From an uncultured Lachnospiraceae bacterium (GTDB lineage: Bacteria; Bacillota; Clostridia; Lachnospirales; Lachnospiraceae): DNA of 6,569 nt. The notes beneath the pieces are model-generated. The model made no database searches and was not told where the DNA came from. It was given only the letters and a program-made list of their open reading frames with translations. The stretch lies in NCBI GenBank assembly GCA_900313265.1, contig OMRN01000392.1, positions 1 to 6,569 on the forward strand. The letters are read 5' to 3'. Shown here piece by piece: positions 5,540 through 6,569 of this stretch. The position numbers were made by a program, and so were the translations under genes. How positions within the stretch are numbered: position 1 is the first letter of the stretch; each line of letters opens with the position of its first letter.

Positions 5540-6569
5540 ATGAAGATAAAAAAATCAAACAGGACAAACAAAATACAACAGTATAAAAAGATATCAAAAA
5601 AAATATATTCACTTACACTTGTAGGTGTAATTATTCTTTGTGTATTTTTTGCCGGTCTTCCGTTTTCCGGCTGTACTCCTTATAAAGATCCCGTCGTTAA
5701 AACCGCCTTTTTCTTAAACACCTTTGTCACCATCACATTTTATTCCGAAGAGGATGCGGCTGTTTTTCCGGACTGTGTTGCGATTTTGGAGAAATACGAA
5801 AAACGTTTTTCCAGAACCGATCCCGAAAGCGAACTGTATCAATTAAACCATGCGGGCGGACAGACCTATACGGTCTCTCCCGAAACCGCCTCTTTAATTA
5901 CCGATGCATTAAACTACTGCGAATTAACGGACGGCGCTTTAGACATTACCATTGCACCGGTGATGGATTTATGGAATTTCTCCGAAGCTGTAGACGGTCA
6001 GCTTCCTCCCCACGAAGCATCGCTGAAAGAGGCACTCTCCCATGTAGATTATACCAAAGTTCATATATCCGGCAGCGATATCACTTTGGAAGATCCCGAA
6101 GCTGCCATCGATCTCGGTTTTATCGCCAAAGGATATATTGCCGACCGGCTGAAAGAATACCTGGAAAATGCCGGAATTCAGTCCGCCCTTATAAACTTAG
6201 GCGGGAATATTGATTTGGTCGGTGCAAAACCGGACGGCGGCGATTACATCATCGGTGTAAAACGTCCTTTCTCCGATGCAAACGATACAATTACATCACT
6301 TTCCATCCGTGACACTTCTTTTGTCTCCTCGGGTGTCTACGAAAGATGTTTTACGACAAACGGCATTTTCTACCATCATATTTTAGATGCGCATACCGGC
6401 TATCCGGTTGATAATGATCTCTACCAGGTTTCCGTTCTTTGTGATGATTCAAAAACCGCCGATGCCTTAAGTACCACGCTTATGATTCTCGGCAAAGAAA
6501 AAGGCACGGAACTTATCGATTCCATCGATAACGCCCATGCCCTGTTTGTTGACAGTTCTTATAATCTTA
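5540..6569 (+). CDS. apbE: FAD:protein FMN transferase (ApbE family), 3' end outside window
   Basis: Transfers FMN from FAD to a Thr or Ser of target proteins such as RnfG/RnfD or NqrC-like subunits and other FMN-binding-domain proteins, outside the membrane. 343 residues are visible and no stop is reached; the family is usually ~330-360, so little is missing. Residues 1-24 are very Lys-rich, 25-40 are hydrophobic, and Cys45 (LPFSGC) is a candidate lipoprotein cysteine, though Phe at -3 is unusual. Family motifs in order: NTFVTI (60-65), DGALDITIAPVMDLW (131-145), IDLGFIAKGYIAD (190-202, ending in Asp202), NLGGN (219-223), SSGVYER (263-269), HHILDAHTGYPVDN (279-292) and the metal-binding TADALSTT (306-313). 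The ATG at 5540 is the only reasonable start: there is no later in-frame start before the hydrophobic segment, but Shine-Dalgarno pairing in front of it is poor. Its target protein is not in the window. Confidence 0.93.
   Translation, partial: MKIKKSNRTNKIQQYKKISKKIYSLTLVGVIILCVFFAGLPFSGCTPYKDPVVKTAFFLNTFVTITFYSEEDAAVFPDCVAILEKYEKRFSRTDPESELYQLNHAGGQTYTVSPETASLITDALNYCELTDGALDITIAPVMDLWNFSEAVDGQLPPHEASLKEALSHVDYTKVHISGSDITLEDPEAAIDLGFIAKGYIADRLKEYLENAGIQSALINLGGNIDLVGAKPDGGDYIIGVKRPFSDANDTITSLSIRDTSFVSSGVYERCFTTNGIFYHHILDAHTGYPVDNDLYQVSVLCDDSKTADALSTTLMILGKEKGTELIDSIDNAHALFVDSSYNL

Noticed and set aside
5971..6213. 80-codon plus-strand open frame within apbE
   Set aside because: It is in another frame of apbE, and the Arg/Ser-rich product is typical of a shadow frame. 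The apbE frame carries all the family motifs there.

Overview
The window looks like ordinary chromosome from an anaerobic Gram-positive of the Clostridia, most likely Lachnospiraceae. This is inferred from three things: an [FeFe]-hydrogenase maturase (HydE), a citrate synthase of the clostridial HGGGNNSTF type, and an ApbE protein with a lipoprotein-like N-terminus. I see no insertion sequence, phage gene, integrase, CRISPR array, tRNA or rRNA.

Layout. From the left edge to 1260 (+) is a citrate synthase whose first codons lie outside the window. It converges, 13 bp apart, on a leftward gene group: hydE (1274-2305), a REC-GGDEF diguanylate cyclase response regulator (2392-3744) and threonine synthase thrC (3844-5328). 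These three run in the order thrC > cyclase > hydE with spacers of 99 and 86 bp and no visible terminator between them. They may form one transcript from a good promoter in front of thrC. The 211-bp region 5329-5539 holds back-to-back promoters. From 5540 to the right edge (+) is apbE, encoding an FAD:protein FMN transferase that is nearly complete but has no stop codon in the window.

How the genes relate. Citrate synthase and threonine synthase are core carbon and amino-acid metabolism. HydE builds part of the hydrogenase H-cluster, and ApbE attaches FMN covalently to exported or membrane redox proteins (RnfG/NqrC-type targets in anaerobes). Both therefore serve anaerobic electron disposal. 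The cyclase is an orphan response regulator with no histidine kinase beside it. Its link to thrC and hydE is positional only.

No clearly new multi-gene system is present. The points most worth a second look are: (1) the cyclase has a second, degenerate GGDEF-like domain at its C-terminus and lacks the RxxD inhibitory site in its first; (2) the thrC and apbE promoters overlap in their -35 regions; (3) the purine-rich spacers before the cyclase and hydE are continuously open in one frame and, in one case, contain short repeats, which makes the hydE start uncertain; (4) the apbE leader can form hairpins and has no good ribosome binding site.
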